Shown here: in pieces, positions 29,867-38,884 of the stretch
Layout of the letters: every line of letters begins with the position of its first letter
How positions within the stretch are numbered: the stretch's first letter is position 1
Assembly: GCA_031271265.1 (NCBI GenBank)
Contig: JAISWB010000111.1
Location: forward strand, 1 to 42,470
Direction of reading: 5' to 3'
Length of the DNA: 42,470 bases
DNA from: Desulfovibrio sp.
Lineage (GTDB): Bacteria > Desulfobacterota > Desulfovibrionia > Desulfovibrionales > Desulfovibrionaceae
Notes under the pieces: generated by a model
What the model was told of the DNA's origin: nothing
What the model saw: the letters and a program-made list of their open reading frames with translations, nothing else
The model's database searches: none
Program-made: the position numbers and the translations under genes

Positions 29867-32113
29867 ATGAATCTTCAGGCCCTGCGTAATCCCGAAGCCG
29901 GGCGTACCCTGCGCGGAACGCTGGAGCGCGTGGTCTTTCATAATGAAGACAGCGGTTGGACCGTGCTGCGCCTGAAACTGCAAAGCGGCGCGGACCCGGT
30001 CACGGTGGTCGGGTACATGCCCGATCCGCAGCCGGGCGCGGCTTTGAGCGTCACCGGGGTCTGGGTCAATGATCCGCGTTGGGGCAGGCAGTTCAAAATG
30101 GATGTTTTTGAGACGCTGCTTCCGGCCACGGTCGAAGGTATCCGCCATTACCTCGGGTCCGGCCTGCTCAAGGGTATCGGCAAACGCATGGCCCAGCGCA
30201 TTGTGAACCGCTTCGGACCGGACACTTTCCGGATACTTGACGAAGAACCGGGGCGGCTGAGCGAGGTCAAGGGCATTTCCGAGCGCAAGGCTGAGGAGGT
30301 CAAGGCCGCGTGGTCGGAGCACCGGGGCATTCGGGACCTGATCATCTTCCTGCAGCCGCACGGCATCTCCACCGCCTATGCCGTGCGCATCTTCAAGCAG
30401 TACGGGGGCGAATCCCTGGCCGTGGTGCGTTCCAACCCCTACCGTCTGGCCATGGATATCCGGGGCATAGGTTTCCCCACGGCCGATGCCGTGGCCATGA
30501 AACTGGGCTTTGACCCGGCCGGGGATCTGCGGGCCGAAGCCGGACTGCTGCACCAACTCAGCCGCTGCAACGACGAAGGCAACGTTTTTTATCCCCTGGA
30601 AGAACTGATCCACGCCTGTGCGGACGAACTGGGCATGGAAACGGCCGTACTGCGCAAGGCCGTAGAAAGCCTGCGCCGGGAAAAACGCATCGTTGTTGAA
30701 GAGTTGGAGGAAAACGGCGAGAGCTTCCGGGCCGTCTACCAGTCCCGTTTTCACCATTACGAATGCGGCACGGCGCTGCGTCTGCTCAAAATCCTCAAGT
30801 CGCCCAAGTCGACGTACTTCGAGGATCCCGCCGGACTGTTGCGGGGCGTGCTGAACATGCTTCCCCTGCGTCTGGCCGAAGAGCAGGTGGAAGCCGCGCG
30901 CGCCGCCCTGCACGGCAAGGTGCTGGTCGTCACCGGCGGCCCCGGGACCGGCAAGACCACGGTGATCAACGCTATCATCCGGCTTTTCGAAAAGAGCGAC
31001 GCAAAGATCCTGCTGGCCGCACCGACCGGGCGAGCCGCGAAACGCATGGCGGAAGCGGCGGAACGCACGGCCAAAACCGTGCACCGCCTGCTGGAATACA
31101 GTCCCCGCGACGATGCTTTCCTGCGCAACGAAGACCATCCCCTGGCCTGCGGACTCCTGGTCATCGACGAAGCCTCCATGCTGGACGCCATGCTCATGTA
31201 TCACCTGCTGAAAGCAGTGCCGTTGGGGGCGACGCTGGTGCTGGTCGGGGACGTGAACCAACTGCCGTCCGTAGGTCCGGGCAACGTGCTGGGGGACGTC
31301 ATCGCCTCCGGCACGGTCAACGTCGTGCGTCTGACCGAGGTTTTCCGTCAGGCGGCGGAAAGCAGCATCATCGTCAACGCCCACCGCATCAACCAGGGGG
31401 AGGCGCCGGAAATGCGCCGCCCCGAGCCGGGGTTGTCCGATTTCTATTTCATCCGCCGCGACGACCCGGAAGAGGCGGCGCAACTGATCGTGGAACTGGT
31501 CGTCAAGCGCATTCCCGGGCGTTTCCGCCTGCATCCCGTGGACGACATCCAGGTGCTGACCCCCATGCACAAGGGGTCGGCCGGAGTGACGGAACTGAAC
31601 CTGCGTCTGCAGGAGGCGCTGAACCGGCAGGACGCGTGGGTGAAACGGGGCGAGCGCCGCTTTTACTCCGGCGACAAGGTGATGCAGTTGCGCAACAATT
31701 ACGACAAGGACGTGTACAACGGCGACATAGGGCGCATCTGCCTCGTCAATCCGGAAGAAAAAGAGCTGACCGTGCGCTATGACGACAAGAATGTGCTGTA
31801 TTCCTTCGACGAGTTGGACGAAATCACCACGGCTTACGCGGTAAGCGTGCATAAGGCCCAGGGATCGGAATATCCGGCCGTGGTCATGCCCGTTCTGGTC
31901 CAGCATTACATGTTGTTGCAGCGCAACCTCCTGTACACCGGAGTTACGCGGGGCAAGAGGCTTGTGATCCTGGTGGGGTCGCCCAAGGCTCTGCACATAG
32001 CTGTCCGGAACAACCGGACGCAGCGGCGCTGCACGTGGCTGGACAAGCGCCTGGCCGCGCTTTGCGCGGAGCAGACGGAATGTGCGCCGTATTCCGGAAC
32101 TGTTGCTCCCTGA
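29867..32113 (+). CDS. recD2: RecD2-type ATP-dependent DNA helicase
   Basis: This is a 748-residue superfamily 1B helicase of the RecD2 type, which acts without RecBC. In order: an OB-like N-terminal region, helix-hairpin-helix repeats (GIGKRMAQRIV, IRGIGFPTADAVA), Walker A GGPGTGKTT (about 358-366), motif Ia APTGRAAKRM, Walker B LLVIDEASMLD, motif III GDVNQLPSVGPGNVL, and C-terminal motifs including VMQLRNNYDKDVYNGD and AYAVSVHKAQGSEYPAVV. The ATG at 29867 was preferred over a TTG six codons earlier. The 5' flank carries a gccgg...ccggc hairpin next to the hflX repeat. Confidence 0.93.
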   Translation: MNLQALRNPEAGRTLRGTLERVVFHNEDSGWTVLRLKLQSGADPVTVVGYMPDPQPGAALSVTGVWVNDPRWGRQFKMDVFETLLPATVEGIRHYLGSGLLKGIGKRMAQRIVNRFGPDTFRILDEEPGRLSEVKGISERKAEEVKAAWSEHRGIRDLIIFLQPHGISTAYAVRIFKQYGGESLAVVRSNPYRLAMDIRGIGFPTADAVAMKLGFDPAGDLRAEAGLLHQLSRCNDEGNVFYPLEELIHACADELGMETAVLRKAVESLRREKRIVVEELEENGESFRAVYQSRFHHYECGTALRLLKILKSPKSTYFEDPAGLLRGVLNMLPLRLAEEQVEAARAALHGKVLVVTGGPGTGKTTVINAIIRLFEKSDAKILLAAPTGRAAKRMAEAAERTAKTVHRLLEYSPRDDAFLRNEDHPLACGLLVIDEASMLDAMLMYHLLKAVPLGATLVLVGDVNQLPSVGPGNVLGDVIASGTVNVVRLTEVFRQAAESSIIVNAHRINQGEAPEMRRPEPGLSDFYFIRRDDPEEAAQLIVELVVKRIPGRFRLHPVDDIQVLTPMHKGSAGVTELNLRLQEALNRQDAWVKRGERRFYSGDKVMQLRNNYDKDVYNGDIGRICLVNPEEKELTVRYDDKNVLYSFDELDEITTAYAVSVHKAQGSEYPAVVMPVLVQHYMLLQRNLLYTGVTRGKRLVILVGSPKALHIAVRNNRTQRRCTWLDKRLAALCAEQTECAPYSGTVAP

Positions 32114-32146
32114 GATAGAGCATACAAACTGTAAAGGCACCCCCTG

Positions 32147-32764
32147 ATGAAAAAACTTTTCCTTGTCCTGCTGCTGCTGATATGCGGCAGCAGGCCGGTC
32201 ACAGGCGCGGACGGCCCGCTCTCCGCTGCGGAAACGGCACAAAAGGGCATTGACGCCTGCGATTCCGACCTCTTCAACCGGGGCGTGGACATGGACAGAG
32301 TCGCGTTCCTGGCCATGCAGGATCTTTTGAAAGCCGATATCCTGAAAGGCGAGGCGGGGAAAAAGAACGGCGGCGCGGCGGAAATCCTCATTACCCTGGG
32401 CGCCGGGAGTCCGGAGCAGGCGGCGCTGATCGGCCGGCTTCTGGCCTCGGAACTGCGCGGTTTTGCCGTATCCGGCATCAATTCATGCCTGTTTGCGGGC
32501 AAAGAAGGCGCGCAACCCGCGCAGTCCGGCGGCATGCTCGCCTCGACGTTGACCAGGCTTGCCCCCGGCAGGAGAGAAATCAAGGCCGGTAAAATTCTGG
32601 ACCGGAACAAGGACAAGGCCCGGATCAGCGCGGAGTTTGTTGACCCCCGCGCCGGAACCTTTCCTCTCGTCCTCGGCGTGGAACGGCAAAACGGCGCATG
32701 GCGCATAGTGGAGATCGACAATGTCCCGGAACTTCTGGAACGGGCCGCGGCACAAGGGCGCTGA
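32147..32764 (+). CDS. Secreted protein of unknown function
   Basis: I do not recognise this 205-residue protein. A clear signal peptide is present (MKKLFLVLLLLIC..., likely cut near VTGA-DG); the cysteine is not in a proper lipobox. The mature part has an alternating polar/hydrophobic pattern, AEILITLGAGSPEQAALIGRLLASELRGF, and ends with VLGVERQNGAWRIVEIDNVPELL, a sheet-like ending seen in small NTF2-like export proteins; that comparison is inference. The leader TAAAGGCACCCCCTGATG resembles the repeated start module. The next gene begins at or inside its 3' end. Confidence 0.7.
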   Translation: MKKLFLVLLLLICGSRPVTGADGPLSAAETAQKGIDACDSDLFNRGVDMDRVAFLAMQDLLKADILKGEAGKKNGGAAEILITLGAGSPEQAALIGRLLASELRGFAVSGINSCLFAGKEGAQPAQSGGMLASTLTRLAPGRREIKAGKILDRNKDKARISAEFVDPRAGTFPLVLGVERQNGAWRIVEIDNVPELLERAAAQGR

Positions 32765-32780
32765 CGCCGGCCGGACGCAG

Positions 32781-33863
32781 ATGTCGCCGTTCACGGGTAT
32801 TGACGCCGGACGGAGGCGGAGGCGTGCGCGCCCGTTGCCCCTGCTGCTCACATTCCTGCTTACGGCCCTCGCCGCTTTTCCGCTTCCGGACGCGGCAGGG
32901 GCGGCGGATTCCCCGCCTGTCGCGCTCTGCCCGTCGGGCACGGTGACCCTCATACTGCCCGACGGGGAACAAAGCCCGGTATACCGTCTGTACGAATCGA
33001 CGGCCAAGGCCTTCAAGGAAGAGCTTTTTCTGGATCTGAAGCCGGAGGTCCGGGCCGGGCGCGGCGGGAGCCGGGCACTGAACAGGCTGTTGGAAGAAAA
33101 GGATGACGGCTGCTTTTTGGGCGTTCTGCAATTTCCGTCCTTTGTCTTTCTGGCGAACCTGCGGGACAGGCTTTACGATGACGCCGCGATTGCGCCTGCG
33201 GTCGTGGCGGCTTCCGTGCCCAACGCCCTCTGGGTTGCGGAATCCGGCCCCCTGCGCACGCTGGACGACTTCGTCGCCGCGGCGCGGGCGGAGGCGGGCA
33301 AAGGCGACCTGCGCCTTGTCGCGGCAGGGGCCGGAAGCTATACGGATCAGCATCTGGCGACGCTGCAGCTTGAGCGGGCCGCAGGCATCGGCCTGGGTTA
33401 CCTGCCCCTCCTCGGGGCGGCGGAAAGCGCGGAAGCCGTGCGGGCGGGCAAGGCCGCGGCCTGTTGGGGCTATGCCGCTCCCGCGGAACTGATGCCCGGC
33501 CTGCGTCCCTTGGCCGTTGCCGCGGCGCGGCGCAGCCCTCTCCTGCCGGAGACGCCGACCTTTCAGGAAACGGGCCGCGACGTACTCAATGAAGCGTGGT
33601 TCGGGCTGGGCATCCGGACCTCGGCCCCGGAAAGCGTGCGCGCCAAGTGCGCGGAAAGCCTCACGCGGGTTATGCGCAACGCAACCCTGCGGGCGGACAC
33701 GGCGGCCCTGGGGTTCACGCCGGCGGCCGCCGCTACGGATTCCGCCGAAGCGCGCCGCCTGATCGAGCGTCTGCGGGAGGAGGCCGTGCGCCTGCTGGGC
33801 GACTACCCGCTGATTCCCCGGCAAGAGCGTCTGCCCGGACGTTTCTCGCCCCCCCCGCCGTGA
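32781..33863 (+). CDS. TctC/Bug-like periplasmic solute-binding protein
   Basis: The protein (~360 residues) has a basic N-region (GRRRRRARP), a hydrophobic signal core ending PDAAGAA, and a Bug/TctC-type fold: VTLILPDG, RAGRGGSRALNRLL, LGYLPLLGAAESAEAVRAGKAAACWGYAAP, LLPETPTFQETGRDV. Members bind carboxylates for tripartite tricarboxylate transporters, but no TctA/TctB partner is adjacent, so it may serve a distant transporter or a sensor. An ATG at 32721, inside the previous gene, has a better ribosome-binding site (ggagatcgac) and would add 20 residues; the true start is uncertain. A C8 run lies at 33849-33856, just before the stop. Confidence 0.78.
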   Translation: MSPFTGIDAGRRRRRARPLPLLLTFLLTALAAFPLPDAAGAADSPPVALCPSGTVTLILPDGEQSPVYRLYESTAKAFKEELFLDLKPEVRAGRGGSRALNRLLEEKDDGCFLGVLQFPSFVFLANLRDRLYDDAAIAPAVVAASVPNALWVAESGPLRTLDDFVAAARAEAGKGDLRLVAAGAGSYTDQHLATLQLERAAGIGLGYLPLLGAAESAEAVRAGKAAACWGYAAPAELMPGLRPLAVAAARRSPLLPETPTFQETGRDVLNEAWFGLGIRTSAPESVRAKCAESLTRVMRNATLRADTAALGFTPAAAATDSAEARRLIERLREEAVRLLGDYPLIPRQERLPGRFSPPPP

Positions 33864-34831
33864 ATGCCGGCAAGCTTGAGGAGCGGCCGTTCCCGCTGCT
33901 CTGCGTACTCGGCGCCACAGGCACCGGCAAAAGCGGCGTCGCCTTGTTTCTGGCGGACAACTTCCCTGTCGGCGTCATCAATGCCGACTCCCGCCAGGTA
34001 TACGCGGATTTCCCCCTGATCACCGCCCAACCGGGGCGCGCGGAACGCGAGGTCTGCCCGCACCGCTTGTACGGTTTTTTGCCCACATCGGAAAAACTCG
34101 GGGCCGGCGCCTACGCGCGGCAGGCGGAAGCCTGCGTGCGCGAGGAACGGGCCGCGGGCAGACTGCCCGTCCCGGTCGGCGGGACGGGACTGTATTTCCG
34201 CGCCCTGCTTGAAGGCATAGCCCCCATTCCCGAAATCCCCCCGGAGATATCCTCCCGCCTGGAGGATCGTTGCCTAAACGAAGGCAGTCCTGCGCTCCAC
34301 GCCCTGCTTGCGGACCGTGACCCGGACTATGCGCGCAAAATTCATCCCCGTGACCGGCAACGCATCTGCCGCGCTCTGGCGGTCCTTGAGCACACGGGCA
34401 GGACCGTATCGTGGTGGCACGCCCGGCCGTTGCCGCGCAAGCCGTTCCGGGTGCTGAAAATAGGCGTCACCCTGCCGATGCCGGAACTGGAAATGCGGCT
34501 GGAGCGGCGTATCGACGCCATGCTTGCCGAAGGCGCCGTGGAAGAAGCCCGCGCCGCCCTTGAGCGCTGTCCGGACCCTACGGCGCCCGGCTGGTCGGGC
34601 ATCGGGTGCGCGGAACTGTTCCGTCTGCTTTCCGGGGAACTGAGTCCGGAGCAATGCCGCGTCCTATGGCGTAAAAACACGCGTGCCTACGCGAAACGCC
34701 AGAACACCTGGTTCAGGGCGGACCGGGAAATCATATTTTTTCGCCCCGACGAGCGGGACAGGATTGCGGCCTGCGTTGCCGCCTTCCTGCGCGGCGCGGC
34801 GCCGGCGCGCGCCGGCGCTACAGCATATTGA
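33860..34831 (+). CDS. miaA: tRNA dimethylallyltransferase
   Basis: MiaA adds a dimethylallyl group to A37 of tRNAs reading UNN codons. The 323-residue protein has Walker A GATGTGKS near the N-terminus, the substrate motif INADSRQVYADFPLITAQP, VGGTGLYFRALLEG, and WSGIGCAELFRLLSG and KRQNTWFR near the end, all standard. The GTG start overlaps the previous stop as GTGA, implying coupled translation. The 3' end overlaps priA (opposite strand) by 14 bases. Confidence 0.95.
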   Translation: MNAGKLEERPFPLLCVLGATGTGKSGVALFLADNFPVGVINADSRQVYADFPLITAQPGRAEREVCPHRLYGFLPTSEKLGAGAYARQAEACVREERAAGRLPVPVGGTGLYFRALLEGIAPIPEIPPEISSRLEDRCLNEGSPALHALLADRDPDYARKIHPRDRQRICRALAVLEHTGRTVSWWHARPLPRKPFRVLKIGVTLPMPELEMRLERRIDAMLAEGAVEEARAALERCPDPTAPGWSGIGCAELFRLLSGELSPEQCRVLWRKNTRAYAKRQNTWFRADREIIFFRPDERDRIAACVAAFLRGAAPARAGATAY

Positions 34832-37211
34832 CCGGGTCCAGGTCCAGGCGCAGGGTCAGCGCGCCGCCCTTGGCCGTTTCCGCGGCGTATTTGTAAAGCA
34901 GGCGGAAACTCTGCCAGTCGTCGCCCTTGAGCAGACAATGCCTGCGCACGCGTCCTTTGAGCAGAGGCAGGGGCGCGGGGGCGGGTCCGAGCAGAATGAC
35001 GCCCAGTTCCTTTGCCTTTTGCCGCATGTTCCTGCCGAGGGCCGCCGCCGCTTCAGCGCCTTCGGTCGAACCCGCTTCGTGGCTGATGCGGATCAGGGCC
35101 AGCCGCGTAAACGGCGGATAGAGGCGGCGTCTGCGCAGTTCCAGTTCCCGCTCGAAAAAACCCTCGTAGTCGGCCCGGAGTACATAATCCCAGCAATAAT
35201 GTCCGGGGTCGCGGGTCTGGATGAGGACCTGCCCGCTTTTTCCGCCCCGCCCGGAGCGGCCGGACGCCTGCAGGATAAGCTGAAAGGTGCGTTCGGCCGC
35301 GCGGTAGTCCGGAAGATTCAGCCCCAGGTCGGCGTCGGCGATGACCGCCAGAGTGACGTCGGGAAAATGATGTCCCTTGGACAGCATTTGGGTGCCGACG
35401 AGAACCGCGGCCTCTTTGCGGGCAAAGGCCGACAGGATGGCTTCCATGCGTCCGGGGCGGCGGGTGCTGTCGCGGTCCAGGCGCAGGATGCCCGTGCCCG
35501 GCGGCAGCAGCGTTTCCAGGCTTTCCTCGAGCTTTTCCGTGCCTTCGCCCAGGGGCAAAAAATTCAGGTTCCCGCAGGAAGGGCAGGGCGAAGGAAAGAC
35601 CGTGGAGCGGCCGCAGTAGTGGCAGACGAGTTTTTCCCTGCCCTTGTGGTAGGCGAGGGAGATGTCGCACTGCGGGCAGCGCAGGGTTTTGCCGCAGTCG
35701 CGGCAGTAGACGACAGGGGCATAGCCGCGGCGATTGAGCAGGATGACGGCCTGTTCGCCGCGCCGTACGACCTCGTTCAGGGCGGCGATGCTGTCCGGCG
35801 CGAGCAGCCCCTTGTCCTTGCCGGGGAGCAGGGGCACAAGACGCGCTTCGGGCAAACCGGCGCCGAAGCGTTCCGTGAGCGTATGCAGGGGAATGCGGCC
35901 CTGCCGCGCGGCGTAAAAGCTTTTGAGGTCCGGCGTGGCCGAGCCGAGGAGCAACAGGGCGCCTTCCCGCTTTGCCCGGTACCAGGCTACTTCCTTGGCC
36001 TGGTAGTTGATGAAGCCCTCGTCCTGTTTGAAGGAGGCGTCGTGTTCCTCGTCCATGACGATAAGTCCGATGTTTTCCAAGGGCAGGAGCAGGGCCGAAC
36101 GCGTGCCCGTCAGCAGGCGGGGCCGGCCGCTTTTGTCGCCTGCCAGGAGGCGGAAGGTCCGTTCCCTGGAGGCGGCGCTCCGGTAGCCGTGAAAAAGGTG
36201 GCGGCGGTCGGGAGGGGGCAGGTCCGAAGGCAGAGCCGCTTCGGCCGCGTCACGGAGTTTCAGGGCCAGGGCCACTTCCGGCGCCAGCAGCAGGACGGAC
36301 CGGCCCGAAGCGAGTACCGCGCGGGCCGCTTCCAGGTACAGCGCCGTTTTGCCGCTCCCGGTCACTCCGAACAACAGGCGTATTCCGGTGCCTTGCCTGA
36401 TCGCGTGCAGCAGTTCGTCAGTTATCTCCCGTTGCCGAGGCGTGAGAATAAAGCCGGAATCGGCGTTACCGGCGGCAGGCAGGCATTCCCGGAGCGCATC
36501 GTCGGCCGCAGCTTCGGGATCGGCGGGGCCGGCGCGCACCAAGCCCTCCCGGGTAAGGGCGGTCAGCGTCGCTCCCGCTTTTTTGCCGAGCGCGTTGAGC
36601 AGGGTGCGCCGGCTCGCTGATCCTTTTCCCAGCAGAAATTCCAGGACGGCGAGACGGGCTTTCGCCGCGGGCCGCACCGGCCAGGGAGGATCGGAAGCGG
36701 GACTGTAGAGCAGGGCGTCCAGGGGGCTGACGCCGGGACGGCGGACTTCGGCGCGCCCGGACATCCACAGGCCGCCGAGAGCGCGCAAGCCGGCCGCGGG
36801 CAGCCGGGCCAGATCGGACGGAACCATATCCGCGATGCCGTCTTCGGTGAAAAAGCGCAGGCGCGGCGCGGGCGAACGCAACCCGGCGGGCAGCATGCTG
36901 CCCAGGATACGCCCGAGTTCGTCGGCGTGCCTGTCGGCCAGGGTGCGGGCCAAATCAAGGTAGGCAGGGGAAAGCAACGGTTCCCTGTCCAGGGGCCAGA
37001 TGAGCGGTTTCAGCGTGAAACTTTCCGTGCCCGCAGGCTGCCGCTCAAAGGCCGAGATGACACCTGCGCGCCTGCCCTTGCCCAAGGGGACGACTACACG
37101 CTGCCCGACGAAAAAGGCTTCGGGCGGCAGGTAGTCCGGGAGGCTGTAGCTCAGTTCGCTGAAGGGGGGACTCAGGAGAGCGATTCGGACGGTGACGGTT
37201 TCGGCGGGCAT
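34818..37211 (-). CDS. priA: Primosomal protein N' (replication restart helicase)
   Basis: This superfamily 2 helicase reloads the replisome at stalled forks. The 797 residues cover the DNA-binding N-terminus, Walker A GVTGSGKTALY, DEEH box VMDEEHDASFK, LLGSATPDL, and the zinc-binding cysteines CRDCGKTLRCPQCD, CHYCG and CPSCG, then ILQASGRSGRGGKSGQV and the C-terminal DPVNML. It is slightly longer than typical because of a loosely conserved region at about 185-260. The start codon lies inside the first copy of a 33-bp direct duplication and has no clear ribosome-binding site. Confidence 0.95.
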   Translation of the reverse strand: MPAETVTVRIALLSPPFSELSYSLPDYLPPEAFFVGQRVVVPLGKGRRAGVISAFERQPAGTESFTLKPLIWPLDREPLLSPAYLDLARTLADRHADELGRILGSMLPAGLRSPAPRLRFFTEDGIADMVPSDLARLPAAGLRALGGLWMSGRAEVRRPGVSPLDALLYSPASDPPWPVRPAAKARLAVLEFLLGKGSASRRTLLNALGKKAGATLTALTREGLVRAGPADPEAAADDALRECLPAAGNADSGFILTPRQREITDELLHAIRQGTGIRLLFGVTGSGKTALYLEAARAVLASGRSVLLLAPEVALALKLRDAAEAALPSDLPPPDRRHLFHGYRSAASRERTFRLLAGDKSGRPRLLTGTRSALLLPLENIGLIVMDEEHDASFKQDEGFINYQAKEVAWYRAKREGALLLLGSATPDLKSFYAARQGRIPLHTLTERFGAGLPEARLVPLLPGKDKGLLAPDSIAALNEVVRRGEQAVILLNRRGYAPVVYCRDCGKTLRCPQCDISLAYHKGREKLVCHYCGRSTVFPSPCPSCGNLNFLPLGEGTEKLEESLETLLPPGTGILRLDRDSTRRPGRMEAILSAFARKEAAVLVGTQMLSKGHHFPDVTLAVIADADLGLNLPDYRAAERTFQLILQASGRSGRGGKSGQVLIQTRDPGHYCWDYVLRADYEGFFERELELRRRRLYPPFTRLALIRISHEAGSTEGAEAAAALGRNMRQKAKELGVILLGPAPAPLPLLKGRVRRHCLLKGDDWQSFRLLYKYAAETAKGGALTLRLDLDPVNML

Positions 37212-37279
37212 GCGCTGTGGTCCCGGAGTTTCAAGGCAAGTGCGGTCATGCGCTGTGGTCCCGGAGTTTCAAGGCAAGT
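37209..37279. repeat. 33-bp direct duplication over the priA start codon
   Basis: catgcgctgtggtcccggag... at 37209-37241 is repeated exactly at 37247-37279 with a 5-bp spacer (period 38). On the priA strand the second copy adds an out-of-frame ATG 38 bases upstream of the real one. Confidence 0.9.
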
Positions 37280-37395
37280 ATCGTGAGTTTCCGCGCATGC
37301 AGGTTGACGGTACGGGCGGGTGACCGGCATCGGAAGCCCGGCATTAACGGCGGACAACCCTTTTCTTTTACAGGGCAATCCGCTATTGTCAACCG

Positions 37396-38490
37396 ATGAT
37401 GCAATCCACGTCCGGTTTCATCCGCCGGATGCCCCTGTCCCGGCGGATAGGAGCCGGCCGGCATGTTTCCTTTGTGCTTGCCGTCCTGTTGTGCCCGGTC
37501 CTGCTGTCGCCGTTTGCGGCGGCACGGGACGGGGAGGAGGGAAAGGCCGGAGCGCGCTCGGAGTTCACGGCGAGCCGGAGTTTCAACGACGCGGTGCAGC
37601 GTGACCAAGCGGAGGCCGCGGCCTTGGCCGCTGCCCTGCTGGCGGCATACGGGCATGCCGGGAGCGGGTTGTCCGGGGATATGGTTCCGGATTTCCGCGA
37701 GGCCGCCGAGCGGCTCGGCATACCGGGTGAAACGCTGCTTGAAGGCCTTGCCTGCGTGCTTTTCCCTGTGGACCGCATGCACGCGCGGGTTGACGGCCCT
37801 GCTTCGAACCGGCGGGTCACGGTCGGCGTTGTTTTGAAAAGATCGGGCGGCGTTTCACTTGCCGATGTACTGAAAAACGCGGACCGGGTGGAGGCGGGAG
37901 GACGTTTGATCGCTCGCCTGCGCACTGTGTCGGCACTCTACGACGCCGCGGCGGACAAAGTGCTCGGCCGGGAACCCGGCGAACCGGAGGACGAGGAGGC
38001 GACGCGCAGTTTGCAGGGAGCGACGGACCGTTTGAACGCGCTGGAAATACTGCGCGACATCCTGTCAGGACGCGCGGGAGACGCCCCCGGTCTTCTGGAA
38101 GGACGCCTTGCCGAGGCTCTGCGTCTGGCGCCGGACGACCCGTTGCTCCTGACGTTGTCGGCAGGCAACCGGCTGCTTCTGGACAGTCCGGCCGCGGCCT
38201 TGGAGCAGGCGGACGCCGCGCTGGCTCTGGCTCCGGATTTTGCCCGCGCCCATGACGCGCGCGGGACGGCGTTGCTGCGGCAGGGACTGCCCGCTCTGGC
38301 GGCGGACGCTTTCGGACGGGCCGTTGCTCTGGCTCCGGACAACCCTGTCTACCTGCTGCACCGGGCTTCGGCGTATTTTGTTCTTAAAGAAAACGAGGGC
38401 ATGTGCGCGGATTTTCGCGCGGCCTGTGCCCTGGGCGACTGCGACGGGCTGGCCTGGGGCGCCGGCAACGGCCGATGCCCGCCGTCGTAA
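37396..38490 (+). CDS. Secreted TPR-repeat protein
   Basis: The 364-residue protein has a basic N-region and hydrophobic core (about 23-42), ending near FAAARDG, so it is likely exported or anchored. The middle is not recognised. The C-terminal ~110 residues form about three tetratricopeptide repeats (PAAALEQADAALALAPDFARAHDARG, PALAADAFGRAVALAPDNPVYLLHRA), ending in a Cys-rich cap (MCADFRAACALGDCDGL) common in such proteins. TPRs usually mediate protein contacts. The last six residues and the stop lie in the first unit of a tandem repeat. The start is one of two adjacent ATGs; no strong ribosome-binding site is visible. Confidence 0.75.
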   Translation: MMQSTSGFIRRMPLSRRIGAGRHVSFVLAVLLCPVLLSPFAAARDGEEGKAGARSEFTASRSFNDAVQRDQAEAAALAAALLAAYGHAGSGLSGDMVPDFREAAERLGIPGETLLEGLACVLFPVDRMHARVDGPASNRRVTVGVVLKRSGGVSLADVLKNADRVEAGGRLIARLRTVSALYDAAADKVLGREPGEPEDEEATRSLQGATDRLNALEILRDILSGRAGDAPGLLEGRLAEALRLAPDDPLLLTLSAGNRLLLDSPAAALEQADAALALAPDFARAHDARGTALLRQGLPALAADAFGRAVALAPDNPVYLLHRASAYFVLKENEGMCADFRAACALGDCDGLAWGAGNGRCPPS

Positions 38491-38640
38491 ACAGCATTAT
38501 TGCTCCTTTACAAGGCCCTTCAGGACCGTCCGGATTCGCCAGCCGTCGTAAGCATTATTGCTCCTCTACAAGGCCCTTCAGGACCGTCCGGATTCGGCGG
38601 CCGATGCCCGCCGTCGTAAGCACTCTTGCTCCCCTGACTA
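38481..38640. repeat. Tandem repeat, two full units and a partial third
   Basis: Units begin with gccgtcgtaa at 38481, 38542 and 38610 (spacing 61 and 68 bases) and continue as gcattattgctcct.tacaaggcccttcaggaccgtccggattcg. The third unit diverges after about 25 bases. The part cccttcaggaccg.tccgg matches the mini-element found inside kinase 4. Confidence 0.85.
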
Positions 38641-38884
38641 AACCTCGCCGCGATTACGCGGCGTAACCCGTGTAATCCGCAAAGACATCCTGCCCGGCAA
38701 GGTTTACCTGGCGAGGCAATAATGTGCTGTTGACAGGCACGCGAAATTTTGCGGAACCCCGCCGAGGTATTCAGGAGTTTCGAATTTCCCTGTTGACTCA
38801 TTTGAAAAGCTGCGGCATAAAGGGGCAATCAAGGGAAGAACCTTTTGACCGGCCCCCGCGGGGCCGCAAAACGGCGAGGTGCTT
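38491..38884 (+). other. Upstream region of lactate permease 1
   Basis: These 394 bases hold the tandem repeat, then a 7-bp hairpin CGCCGCG-atta-CGCGGCG (38646-38663), then a candidate promoter. No gene is supported. Confidence 0.5.
38793..38821 (+). promoter_or_regulatory. Candidate sigma-70 promoter of lactate permease 1
   Basis: TTGACT (38793-38798), a 17-base spacer, then CATAAA (38816-38821). This would give a leader of about 55 bases before the ATG at 38885. Confidence 0.5.

Noticed and set aside
38481..38640. CRISPR array
   Set aside because: Whole units of 61 and 68 bases repeat, with no short repeat/variable spacer pattern and no cas genes.
38730..38760. Sigma-54 or sigma-70 promoter at TTGACAGGCACGCG before lactate permease 1
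   Set aside because: The -24/-12 spacing is wrong for sigma-54 and no -10 follows at 16-18 bases. The TTGACT-N17-CATAAA pair further downstream is better.
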